Origin: JAUJNH01 sp038253125
GTDB lineage: Bacteria; Actinomycetota; Acidimicrobiia; Acidimicrobiales; JAUJNH01
Direction of reading: 5' to 3'
Assembly: GCA_038253125.1 (NCBI GenBank)
Contig: JBBSHM010000048.1
Location: 1 to 17,934 of the forward strand
Length of the DNA: 17,934 nt
Part shown: positions 1-5,542 of the stretch, in pieces
Numbering within the stretch: the stretch's first letter is position 1
Layout of the letters: every line of letters begins with the position of its first letter
Program-made: the position numbers and the translations under genes
Notes under the pieces: generated by a model
Databases searched by the model: none
What the model was told of the DNA's origin: nothing
The model's input: the letters and a program-made list of their open reading frames with translations, nothing else

Positions 1-363
1 GAGCTCGCGGCCGACCAGCGCCGAGGCGGCGGCCAACGAACCGACACCAGGCACCACCTCCCAGGCCCGACCGTTCGCCTCGCACCAGTCGACCTGCTCC
101 TGCACCGCCGAGTACAGCGACACATCACCTGAGTGCAGGCGCACCAGCCGAGCCCCGCAGTGGTCCCGGTAGACGGTGACGACATCCTCGAAGGTCATCC
201 CCGCCGAGTCGTGGACGACCACGTCGGACGGGGCGTGCTCGAGCACCTCCTCGTTCACAAGCGACGACGCCCACACCACCACCTCGGCCCGGGTCAGGCG
301 GTCGACCGCCCGCAGTGTCAACAGGTCGGCCGCGCCCGGGCCCGCTCCGACGAAGGAGATCAC
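1..363 (-). CDS. cobM: Precorrin-4 C11-methyltransferase CobM, N-terminal part (cut by window edge)
   Basis: This is the first 121 codons of an SAM-dependent methyltransferase of the corrin pathway. CobM-type enzymes methylate C11 of precorrin-4 in the cytoplasm during cobalamin synthesis. The start is GTG at 363, giving VISFVGAGPGAADLLTLRA, the glycine-rich first motif of the family. Further on are VVWASSLVNEEVL and RLHSGDVSLYSAVQEQ, which are typical of CobM/CbiF. The family is usually about 250 residues, so roughly half lies beyond the left edge. The GTG overlaps the TGA of the upstream cobI gene by 4 bases (GTGA at 363-360), so the two are probably translationally coupled. CbiF and CobM are hard to separate from half a protein. 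Confidence 0.9.
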   Translation of the reverse strand, partial: MISFVGAGPGAADLLTLRAVDRLTRAEVVVWASSLVNEEVLEHAPSDVVVHDSAGMTFEDVVTVYRDHCGARLVRLHSGDVSLYSAVQEQVDWCEANGRAWEVVPGVGSLAAASALVGREL

Positions 364-1277
364 GACACGGTCTGTTCGCCGTCGTGGCAACGCACCGGTG
401 GCACCACAACGGTGGCGAGGTAGGTGGCGGGCTGAGCCGCCACGTCGGCCACTGCCGCCATCCGTCCGCCCGGCATGCCGAGCAGCTCGCCGAGGACGGC
501 GCCCTGCAGCCGGCCGGCGTCAGCCAGAAGCCCCGCCAGCACCGGGAGGCGGCCGCCGCCCTTGTAGACGACCAGGGCCGCCGACGGGTCGGCGGCGGCG
601 GCGGCGATCACCTCACAGTCGCTGCCGGAACGGGCGGGCACCAGGACGAGACGCTCTTCGCCGTCGACCAGGACGATTCCGGCCCGAGCGGCCAGGTCCT
701 GGAAGGCCATGATCCCCGGCACGGTCTCGATCGGCACCGCGGGGCGCCGGGCCCGCACCTCCTCGGCCAGCGAGGAGAACGTGCTGTAGACGTTGGGGTC
801 GCCCAGGGTGACGAAGGCCACCCGCTCCCCGGCGTCGACCGCGGCCACGACACGGTCCGCCGCCGCGGCCAGTGCCTGGGAGCGGGCGCCGCCGCCCACC
901 TCCATCACGAACCCGACCCGCTCGACGACGACGTCGGGTGCCACCTCCCGCACGATGACCTCCGCTCGCCCCAGCGACGCCAGGTCGGTGCTCGGCGCCA
1001 GCACCCGGTCGGCCGCCCGCAGCTCGGCCACGGCGCGGGCGGTGACCAGGCCGGGGTCACCGGGCCCCATCCCGAGCCCGACCAGCGCCGGCTCCCGCCG
1101 GTGGCGCCCGACGACCGGATCCTCGGTGCGGGCCACCGGTCCGAGAGGCGGCGATGAGTCGACCAGCCGTTCCACGGCCAGGCGGACGATCTGGGCTTCA
1201 GACCGGCCGGCCCGAAGGGCGACGGCAGCCAGGCGGGCCTTCAGCGCCTCTGGAAAGTAGACGCTCGTCTTCTTCAC
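360..1277 (-). CDS. cobI: Precorrin-2 C20-methyltransferase CobI with an N-terminal ribbon-helix-helix domain
   Basis: The main body (about residues 65-300 of 305) is a CobI-type SAM methyltransferase, which makes precorrin-3 from precorrin-2. Motifs include LVGLGMGPGDPGLVTARAV, LGDPNVYSTFSSLAEEV and VPGIMAFQDLAARAGI. Residues 1-40 look like a CopG/RHH DNA-binding domain: VKKTSVYFPEALKARLAAVA, then GRSEAQIVRLAVERLV. A proline-rich linker (about 41-62) joins the two without any stop codon. The chosen start is GTG at 1277; in-frame GTGs at 1310 and 1322 lie in a 12-bp tandem repeat, and an internal GTG at 1136 could give CobI alone. No start has a good Shine-Dalgarno. The 5' end overlaps the tail of the upstream toxin gene, and the stop overlaps cobM. 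The CobI identity is strong; whether the RHH part is translated with it is inferred from the open frame. Confidence 0.88.
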   Translation of the reverse strand: MKKTSVYFPEALKARLAAVALRAGRSEAQIVRLAVERLVDSSPPLGPVARTEDPVVGRHRREPALVGLGMGPGDPGLVTARAVAELRAADRVLAPSTDLASLGRAEVIVREVAPDVVVERVGFVMEVGGGARSQALAAAADRVVAAVDAGERVAFVTLGDPNVYSTFSSLAEEVRARRPAVPIETVPGIMAFQDLAARAGIVLVDGEERLVLVPARSGSDCEVIAAAAADPSAALVVYKGGGRLPVLAGLLADAGRLQGAVLGELLGMPGGRMAAVADVAAQPATYLATVVVPPVRCHDGEQTVS

Positions 1278-1698
1278 ATGGCCCGCCGAGACCGGAGCAA
1301 CATAGGGCACAACATAGGGCACCCAGGCGATCCAGGTTTGGCTGCTGCAATGGCGGCAGTCGCCGGAGGCGTTCGGCGCTGAGGAGGTACACGTAGGCGT
1401 CGGCTCGGGCCTCGACGGCGACGACGAGCAGGACCTCGACGGTCCCGTCGGGGCGGATCTGGAGGACGACGCGGTGCGTGGGTAGGTTGCGGTGGCCGAA
1501 GTAGATCTTCCGGCAGTCGGACAGGTCGCCGGTTGCGGCCATCGCCGACAGGGGCTCACCGTCGCGGCGTCCGGCGGCGACGTCATTCAGGACGCGTCCG
1601 GCTTCGGCGGCCAAGACCGGATCATCATGCTGCAGGCGCTGGAGATCGGCAAGGGCGGTGGGCAGGTACTCGAGCCGCCGCCGTGCTCGGCGAGCCAT
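1198..1698 (-). CDS. RelE/ParE-like toxin of a type II toxin-antitoxin pair
   Basis: The first roughly 115 residues resemble RelE-superfamily toxins, small ribosome-dependent mRNA interferases or gyrase poisons. The basic N-terminus (MARRARRRLEYLPTALADL) is followed by a helical stretch, then GDLSDCRKIYFG, HRVVLQIRPDGTVEVLLVVA and a final VYLLSAERL, the alternating strands of the RelE fold. ATG at 1698 directly follows the antitoxin stop (TGA then ATG with no gap), the usual antitoxin-toxin layout. The remaining 50 residues are cysteine- and proline-rich, do not look like RelE, and overlap the start of the RHH-CobI gene by 80 bases. They are probably a read-through tail created where the cassette joins the cob operon. 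RelE versus ParE activity cannot be told from sequence alone. Confidence 0.75.
   Translation of the reverse strand: MARRARRRLEYLPTALADLQRLQHDDPVLAAEAGRVLNDVAAGRRDGEPLSAMAATGDLSDCRKIYFGHRNLPTHRVVLQIRPDGTVEVLLVVAVEARADAYVYLLSAERLRRLPPLQQPNLDRLGALCCALCCSGLGGPCEEDERLLSRGAEGPPGCRRPSGRPV
1299..1322. repeat. 12-bp perfect tandem duplication upstream of the RHH-CobI start, possible operator
   Basis: AACATAGGGCAC occurs twice in immediate succession (1299-1310 and 1311-1322). It begins 22 bases upstream of the GTG that opens the ribbon-helix-helix domain. RHH repressors commonly bind short direct or inverted repeats near their own start, about one helical turn apart, so this is a natural operator candidate. 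It also lies inside the toxin reading frame, where the 12-base length keeps that frame open. Binding is inference. Confidence 0.5.
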
Positions 1699-2052
1699 TC
1701 AGGCGCTGGGCAGCTCGCGCCCGCGTCGCTTGGGCGGAGGCACAGCTTCGGGCGCCTCCCGATCCCAGCCCATGGTGGCTACGACCTGCTCGTGGGTGAT
1801 GCGCTCGCCGGTGTCCTCAGCCAGTCGCTCCTGAACCCGGGCGGCGGTCACGAGGTCTTCGATGATGGGATCCAGCAGGCGAATGAGCTCATAGGGCACG
1901 ACCGCGGCTTCGGGCTTGCGCTGGTTGCCGAACAGGACAGGGCCGGCGGCAGCCCCGTGGGCGCGGAACGCGGCCACGATCTTGGTCAGCTCGCTGCGGG
2001 CCACGCTGGTGGGCAGCACCAGCTCCCCGTCGGCCTTGTCGAGGATGCTCAC
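1699..2052 (-). CDS. Phd/YefM-like antitoxin
   Basis: This is a 117-residue protein with the pattern of Phd/YefM antitoxins, which bind and neutralise the partner toxin and repress their own promoter. Visible features are VLPTSVARSELTKIVAAFR, then GPVLFGNQRKPEAAVVPYEL, which corresponds to the usual 'vlItrrGkPvAvlvp' stretch, and an acidic helical C-terminal half that would wrap the toxin. The start is taken as GTG at 2052. GGGAAG lies directly against it, too close for a good ribosome site, so the start could instead be GTG at 2019 or 2004. The gene ends one base before the toxin ATG. An operator-like repeat lies about 30 bases upstream. Confidence 0.72.
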   Translation of the reverse strand: MSILDKADGELVLPTSVARSELTKIVAAFRAHGAAAGPVLFGNQRKPEAAVVPYELIRLLDPIIEDLVTAARVQERLAEDTGERITHEQVVATMGWDREAPEAVPPPKRRGRELPSA

Positions 2053-2080
2053 CTTCCCAGCATGCGCTCCGAACGTCGGG

Positions 2081-2100
2081 TTGTGCAAGTAGTTGTACAA
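2081..2100. promoter_or_regulatory. Paired TTGTRCAA-type repeat, candidate antitoxin operator
   Basis: On the plus strand TTGTGCAA and TTGTACAA are separated by GTAG. The second copy is a perfect 8-bp palindrome and the first differs from it by one base. Their centres are 12 bp apart, about one helical turn. The element lies 28 bases upstream of the antitoxin GTG and 71 bases behind the cbtA stop, where an autoregulated toxin-antitoxin promoter is expected. Function is inferred from position and symmetry. Confidence 0.5.
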
Positions 2101-2171
2101 GCGGGTCAACCTCGGCACAGGGAGCCAACCCTTGGGCTGGCCGACTGACAGCCTCCGTGCCGTTGGCGGGG

Positions 2172-2963
2172 TCAGCTGGCGGAGGGGGCCGAGCCGGCGA
2201 GGTGCTCTGCGGGTGGGCTGGCTGGGCGGCGGGCGGCCTCGGCGGCCAACATGCCGAAACCGACGCTGAGGACGGCCCACAGCAGTGCATTGCCGCCGAG
2301 TGAGGCCAGCCGGAAGCGCCATACCAGCGTGGCCGGGGCGTTGACCGGGTCGGGGGCGGAGGGCAGCAGGGCCAGGGCGGCCCCGAAGGCGGCGGTGACG
2401 GCGACGGCCACCGCCGCCACCCGCCGGTCCTCGGGCCAGCCCTGGCGGCGCAGCCACCCCGACAGGGCCGCCCCCAACAGGGCGACGGCCAGGCTGAGGG
2501 CGATCAGCGAGACGTAAAGGGCCTGGCGCCGTCCGAGGGTGTCGGGGTTGCCCACCGCCGGCGGGTTCGGCGGGTACTTGAGCCACGGCGCCACGTTGAG
2601 CGAGCCGAACAGGATGGCGCCGGCCCACAGCGACCGGCCGAAGGGAAGGGTCTGGGCGTGGCGCAGGCTCCAGAACACCAGGGAGAACAACAGCCCGAAG
2701 GCTGCACCCGACAGGCCGAGGGCGGCGAACAGCCCGGGGCCGCTCTGGACCGAACGGGAGACCAGCTCCGGCCCGGCGACCCCTGGGGCACCCGACGCCG
2801 CCACGGCTGCGTCGCGTGCCTTCTCGATGGCGATGGCATGGCGCACCAGCGGCTCGCCGGTGTACCTCAGCAGCAGGGCGCTGGACAGCCCGGCGAGCAG
2901 GCCGACTAGCACGGCGACGACTACGACCGAGCGCAGGCGCGCCGGGTCGAACCGGCCGAGCAT
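2172..2963 (-). CDS. cbtA: CbtA-family predicted cobalt transporter subunit
   Basis: This is a 263-residue integral membrane protein with about five hydrophobic segments. The first is SVVVVAVLVGLLAGLSSALL (about residues 12-32), followed by YTGEPLVRHAIAIEKARDAA, the hallmark of the CbtA family just after the first helix. CbtA works with CbtB and is predicted to bring in cobalt for cobalamin synthesis; the family is known mostly from its B12-riboswitch context. The start chosen is ATG at 2963, 20 bases after the cbtB stop; the longer open frame upstream is only the antisense-like reading of cbtB. No strong Shine-Dalgarno is seen, so translation may be coupled to cbtB. The protein ends with a small Ala/Ser/Pro-rich tail. 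Confidence 0.85.
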   Translation of the reverse strand: MLGRFDPARLRSVVVVAVLVGLLAGLSSALLLRYTGEPLVRHAIAIEKARDAAVAASGAPGVAGPELVSRSVQSGPGLFAALGLSGAAFGLLFSLVFWSLRHAQTLPFGRSLWAGAILFGSLNVAPWLKYPPNPPAVGNPDTLGRRQALYVSLIALSLAVALLGAALSGWLRRQGWPEDRRVAAVAVAVTAAFGAALALLPSAPDPVNAPATLVWRFRLASLGGNALLWAVLSVGFGMLAAEAARRPASPPAEHLAGSAPSAS

Positions 2964-2983
2964 CCGAGGGGAACCGCCGCTGA

Positions 2984-3187
2984 TCAGTGGCAGGGGACGC
3001 CGACGAGGTGGCGCCCGTCGTGGAACAGCTCGTGCAGGAACGGTCCGCTCTGGCCGAGGGCGACCGAGACGGCGCCCACCTCCATGGTCACCGCCCAGAA
3101 CAGCGCCACGGCGGCGACAGCGGCGATCCATGTCCACACGGGCAGTGCGATGCCGGGGCGGGCGGCCGAAGCCGGATTCAGGTCCAT
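2984..3187 (-). CDS. cbtB: CbtB-family cobalt transporter small subunit
   Basis: This 67-residue protein has one transmembrane helix (WTWIAAVAAVALFWAVTMEV, about residues 19-38) and ends in HELFHDGRHLVGVPCH. The His/Cys-containing C-terminus is the signature of CbtB and is thought to bind cobalt. The ATG at 3187 is preferred because GGAG sits 9 bases upstream; another ATG at 3202 has poorer spacing. The gene is the first after the cobalamin riboswitch and precedes cbtA by 20 bases, so B12 should repress both. The Shine-Dalgarno lies in a small hairpin, described separately. Confidence 0.9.
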   Translation of the reverse strand: MDLNPASAARPGIALPVWTWIAAVAAVALFWAVTMEVGAVSVALGQSGPFLHELFHDGRHLVGVPCH

Positions 3188-3196
3188 TGAGCTCTT

Positions 3197-3230
3197 CTCC
3201 ATCCTCGTGGAGTGGACCAGGGCGGTCCAC
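3197..3230 (-). promoter_or_regulatory. Hairpins between riboswitch and cbtB, likely expression platform
   Basis: Reading the mRNA on the minus strand, GUGGACC-gcccu-GGUCCAC forms a perfect 7-bp stem (3230-3212). It is followed at once by CUCCA-cgagga-UGGAG (3212-3197), whose 3' arm contains the GGAG Shine-Dalgarno of cbtB. No run of U follows either stem, so control of ribosome access is more likely than transcription termination. Pairing was judged by eye. Confidence 0.5.
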
Positions 3231-3237
3231 GATCGAC

Positions 3238-3339
3238 GCACCTGGTGTCCTGGCTCCCGGATCGCTCCGGTCACAGTGGCGGGACCGCATCGGATTCACA
3301 CCGATTTCCCCAAGTGGCGCGACGACGACGGGACCCTAG
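3238..3339 (-). promoter_or_regulatory. Cobalamin (B12) riboswitch aptamer
   Basis: The minus strand carries the conserved core of the cobalamin aptamer in order: GGTCCC near 3335, GGTGTGAATCCGATGCGGTC, CCGCCACTGTGACC (the B12 box GCCACTGT at 3280-3273), then GAGCCAGGACACC near 3243. It sits about 50 bases upstream of cbtB, which is one of the usual genes under B12 control. Adenosyl- or another cobalamin binding should lower expression of the cbtB-cbtA operon and perhaps the cob genes behind it. The outer ends (P1 stem) are approximate. Confidence 0.93.
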
Positions 3340-3350
3340 CCCAACAGCCC

Positions 3351-3356
3351 TAGCCT
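3351..3356 (+). promoter_or_regulatory. TAGCCT -10 box, leaderless-type promoter
   Basis: TAGCCT fits the actinobacterial TANNNT -10 motif and ends 7 bases before the GTG at 3364. That places the expected transcription start on the start codon itself, which fits a leaderless message; no Shine-Dalgarno is present. The same box occurs ahead of larB. Confidence 0.5.
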
Positions 3357-3363
3357 CCCCGGA

Positions 3364-3600
3364 GTGACTGATTCCCAGCCTTCGGCGATCGCCTGGGTGC
3401 ACGCCTACGCCGCCCGGCTCGGGGTGGAGCCGCCCAGCGCTGAGGAGATCGAGGTGCTTCTCGAGCTGGCCGGCGTCGCCGCCCACTCCAGCGAGCGGAT
3501 CGCCGCACCGCTGGCCTGCTGGATGGTGGGGCGGGCCGGGATGAGCCCGGCCGCCGCCCTCGACGCCGCCGGCCAGGTCGGCGTGCCGCCCGGAGGGTGA
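3364..3600 (+). CDS. DUF6457-like small protein
   Basis: This is a 78-residue soluble protein with no membrane segment. It matches the general pattern of the DUF6457 family of actinobacterial proteins: a short helical domain with AWVHAYAARLGVEPPSAEEI, then LLELAGVAAHSSERIAAPLA (the conserved HxSER-APLA stretch) and a Gly/Ala-rich helix. Some relatives are found near or fused to molybdopterin-guanine dinucleotide synthesis proteins, but no such gene is here, so no function is assigned. The start is GTG at 3364, supported by a -10 box placed for leaderless expression. It is divergent from the riboswitch-led B12 operon and convergent with the tRNA-Ser gene. Confidence 0.75.
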   Translation: MTDSQPSAIAWVHAYAARLGVEPPSAEEIEVLLELAGVAAHSSERIAAPLACWMVGRAGMSPAAALDAAGQVGVPPGG

Positions 3601-3623
3601 CGGGCGCGGCCGCACAGAGGCGG

Positions 3624-3708
3624 CGGAGGGAGGGGGATTCGAACCCCCGGTCCGTCTCCGGACTGCGGTTTTCAAGACCGCCGCCTTCGGCCGCTCGGCC
3701 ATCCCTCC
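3624..3708 (-). tRNA. tRNA-Ser (anticodon UGA)
   Basis: The minus strand gives an 85-nt class II tRNA. The acceptor arms GGAGGGA and TCCCTCC pair perfectly. The anticodon stem GCGGT/ACCGC encloses loop CTTGAAA with anticodon TGA. A long variable arm (GTCCG-gaga-CGGAC) is typical of serine tRNAs. The T arm is GGGGG-TTCGAAT-CCCCC, the discriminator base is G, and CCA is not encoded. It lies 10 bases behind the pheA stop on the same strand, so the two may share a transcript. Confidence 0.97.
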
Positions 3709-3718
3709 GTCGCCCAGG

Positions 3719-4651
3719 CTACCGACGGATGCGCCCGCGCCACCCCTCGACCCACGCGTCGGCCTGGCGGAAGGCTTCGGTGGCGTCGGCCCGGCGGGCG
3801 ACGCTGCCCTCGCCGGCGGCCGGGTAGCAGCCGAGCAGCTTCACCTCGGCCAGTGACGCCTGGACCTGGCGGAGGCAGTCGGCGACCACCTCGTCGTCGA
3901 TGTGGCCGACGATGTCGATCAGGAAGCAGTACTGGCCCAGGGCCTGCTTGCGGGGCCGGCTCTCGAGCTTGGTGAGGTCGATGGCCCGGGCTGCGAACTC
4001 TCCGAGGATGGCGTGCAGCGAGCCGGGGGCGTTGAGGCGCTGGAAGACCACAATCGAGGTGCGGTCATGGCCGGTGCGGGGCGGCAGCCCGTAGTCGACG
4101 CGGGCCACGAGCACGAACCGGGTGGCGTTCTCCGGATGGTCCTCAATCGATTCGGTCAGGACCTCGAGGTCGTACAGGCGGGCGGCCAGCCGGGTGCCGA
4201 TGGCCGCAGAGCGGGGGGGGCACTCGCCCGCCGCCACCATTCGCGCCGCGTCGGAGGTGGACGGCGCCGCCACCTCCCGCGCTCCGGTCAGCCGCTCGGC
4301 GAAGAACCGCCGGCACTGGGCCAGGGCGACCGGGAACGACACAACGTGCTCGATCTGGTCGAGGTCCAGGCCGGCCGGGGCCAGGAGGTGCTGGTGGACC
4401 GGGAGGACCACCTCCCGCTGGATCAGCAGGTCGTGCTCGAACACCAGGGCGTCGACGGTCACGTTGACCGTTCCCTCGATGGCGTTCTCCACGGCCACGA
4501 AGCCGAGGTCAGTGCGGCCCTCGGCCACCGCGGCCAGCACGTCGGGGAACGTCGGCAGGTCGACCAGCTCGTGCTCGGCCAGGTCGTCCTGGCTTAGCAG
4601 AGCCTCCTCCGAGAACGTTCCAGGTGGCCCCAGGTAGGCGATGGTGGCCAT
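3719..4651 (-). CDS. pheA: Prephenate dehydratase PheA
   Basis: This enzyme makes phenylpyruvate from prephenate in phenylalanine synthesis. The 310-residue protein starts MATIAYLGPPGTFSEEALL, the classical N-terminus. FVAVENAIEGTVNVTVDAL (about 51-69) is the substrate-binding region, and NATRFVLVA (about 175-183) holds the catalytic threonine. A C-terminal ACT domain (about 198-280) carries LTKLESRP, the motif linked to allosteric phenylalanine binding. It is monofunctional, with no chorismate mutase domain. ATG at 4651 is chosen over a longer frame because the protein begins exactly at the conserved motif; no strong Shine-Dalgarno is seen. The coding strand has an 8-C run (plus-strand 4213-4220). 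It is divergent from larB, and tRNA-Ser follows. Confidence 0.95.
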   Translation of the reverse strand: MATIAYLGPPGTFSEEALLSQDDLAEHELVDLPTFPDVLAAVAEGRTDLGFVAVENAIEGTVNVTVDALVFEHDLLIQREVVLPVHQHLLAPAGLDLDQIEHVVSFPVALAQCRRFFAERLTGAREVAAPSTSDAARMVAAGECPPRSAAIGTRLAARLYDLEVLTESIEDHPENATRFVLVARVDYGLPPRTGHDRTSIVVFQRLNAPGSLHAILGEFAARAIDLTKLESRPRKQALGQYCFLIDIVGHIDDEVVADCLRQVQASLAEVKLLGCYPAAGEGSVARRADATEAFRQADAWVEGWRGRIRR

Positions 4652-4710
4652 CCCCGCGGATCTTAAGGCGCAGGCCGCCGCGCTCCTGGATCGTCGGCGT
4701 GCCGCATCGC

Positions 4711-4716
4711 TAGCCT
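4711..4716 (+). promoter_or_regulatory. TAGCCT -10 box ahead of larB
   Basis: TAGCCT lies 11 bases before the larB ATG at 4728, giving an expected leader of about 4-5 bases, too short for a Shine-Dalgarno. The hexamer and its surroundings (CTAGCCTC) repeat what is seen ahead of the gene at 3364. It lies in the 76-base divergent region shared with pheA. Confidence 0.45.
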
Positions 4717-4727
4717 CGCCCCCAGCC

Positions 4728-5468
4728 ATGGACCGCCCCGCCCTTGAGGCTCTGCTGGCCGGTGTCGCCGCCGGCCGGGTGCCGCCGGCCGAGGCCGCCG
4801 CCCGCCTGGCCCGGCTGCCCTACGCCGAGCTCGGCATGGCCCGCGTCGACCACCACCGGGCGTTGCGCCAGGGGATGCCCGAGGCGGTCTACGGGCCGGG
4901 CAAGTCGCCCGGGCAGTGCGTGGCGATCGTGGCCGAGCTGCTCGGCCACGGCGATGGACCGGTCGTGGTGACCCGTACCGACGAGGCTCAACGGTCTGCG
5001 CTCCTGGCCGAGCAGCCCGGCGCCCTCGTCTCGGGCCGCACCCTGGTGTGGCGGACGGCTGCGCCTCGCGACGTCGAGGTGACCGTGGTCACAGCCGGCA
5101 CCGCGGACCTTCCGGTGGCGGAGGAGTGCGTGGCCGTGCTGGCCGCGTTCGGCATCGGCGCCAAGCTGCTGGCCGACTGCGGGGTGGCCGGCGTCCACCG
5201 CCTCCTTGACCACGTCGAGGGCCTGGCCGCCGCCGACGCCGTCGTGGTGGTGGCGGGCATGGAGGGCGCCCTGGCCTCGGTGGTGGCCGGCCTGGTGCCG
5301 GCCCCTGTGGTGGCCGTGCCGACATCGGTCGGCTACGGATCGGCGCTGGAGGGCATCACCGCCCTCCTGGCCATGACCGCGTCGTGTGCCCCCGGGGTCA
5401 CGGTGGTCGGCATAGACAACGGCTACGGCGCCGCCTGTGCCACCGCCCGCGCCCTCCACCGCCGATGA
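4728..5468 (+). CDS. larB: Nickel-pincer cofactor synthase LarB (pyridinium-3,5-biscarboxylate mononucleotide synthase)
   Basis: LarB carboxylates and hydrolyses nicotinic acid adenine dinucleotide in the first step of nickel-pincer nucleotide synthesis. The 246-residue protein has a helical N-terminal part with VYGPGKSPGQCVAIVAELL (about 54-72). A PurE-like core follows, with LLADCGVAGVHRLLDHVEG (about 147-165) and GMEGALASVVAGLVPAPVVA. The C-terminal TASCAPGVTVVGIDNGYGAA contains Cys220, matching the cysteine that forms a pyridine adduct in characterised LarB. ATG at 4728 is taken as start because it follows a -10 box closely; the open frame reaches back to 4641 but that part overlaps pheA. 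larC follows, linked by a repeat ladder. No larE or larA is in the window. Confidence 0.93.
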   Translation: MDRPALEALLAGVAAGRVPPAEAAARLARLPYAELGMARVDHHRALRQGMPEAVYGPGKSPGQCVAIVAELLGHGDGPVVVTRTDEAQRSALLAEQPGALVSGRTLVWRTAAPRDVEVTVVTAGTADLPVAEECVAVLAAFGIGAKLLADCGVAGVHRLLDHVEGLAAADAVVVVAGMEGALASVVAGLVPAPVVAVPTSVGYGSALEGITALLAMTASCAPGVTVVGIDNGYGAACATARALHRR

Positions 5469-5542
5469 ACCCGCCCGATGACGACGCCACAATGACGACG
5501 GCCCGATGAGGACGCCCCGATGAGGACGCCCCGATGACGGGG
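5464..5542 (+). repeat. 14-bp tandem repeat forming a stop/start ladder between larB and larC
   Basis: Units GATGACGACGCCAC (5477-5490), AATGACGACGGCCC (5491-5504), GATGAGGACGCCCC (5505-5518 and 5519-5532) and a partial GATGACGGGG (5533-5542) follow each other without gaps. A 13-base degenerate unit (5464-5476) contains the larB stop. Each unit carries ATGA. An ATG at 5478, 5492, 5506 or 5520 reads five codons and stops at a TGA overlapping the next ATG; the last TGA (5535-5537) overlaps the larC ATG. An ATG at 5465 overlapping the larB TGA joins the chain in frame with 5492. GAGGA in the last units can act as a ribosome site for larC. Confidence 0.85.

Noticed and set aside
1278..1586. N-terminal extension of CobI by about 100 residues
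   Set aside because: This stretch is the toxin gene read in another frame and has a Ser/Pro/Arg-rich, unstructured make-up.
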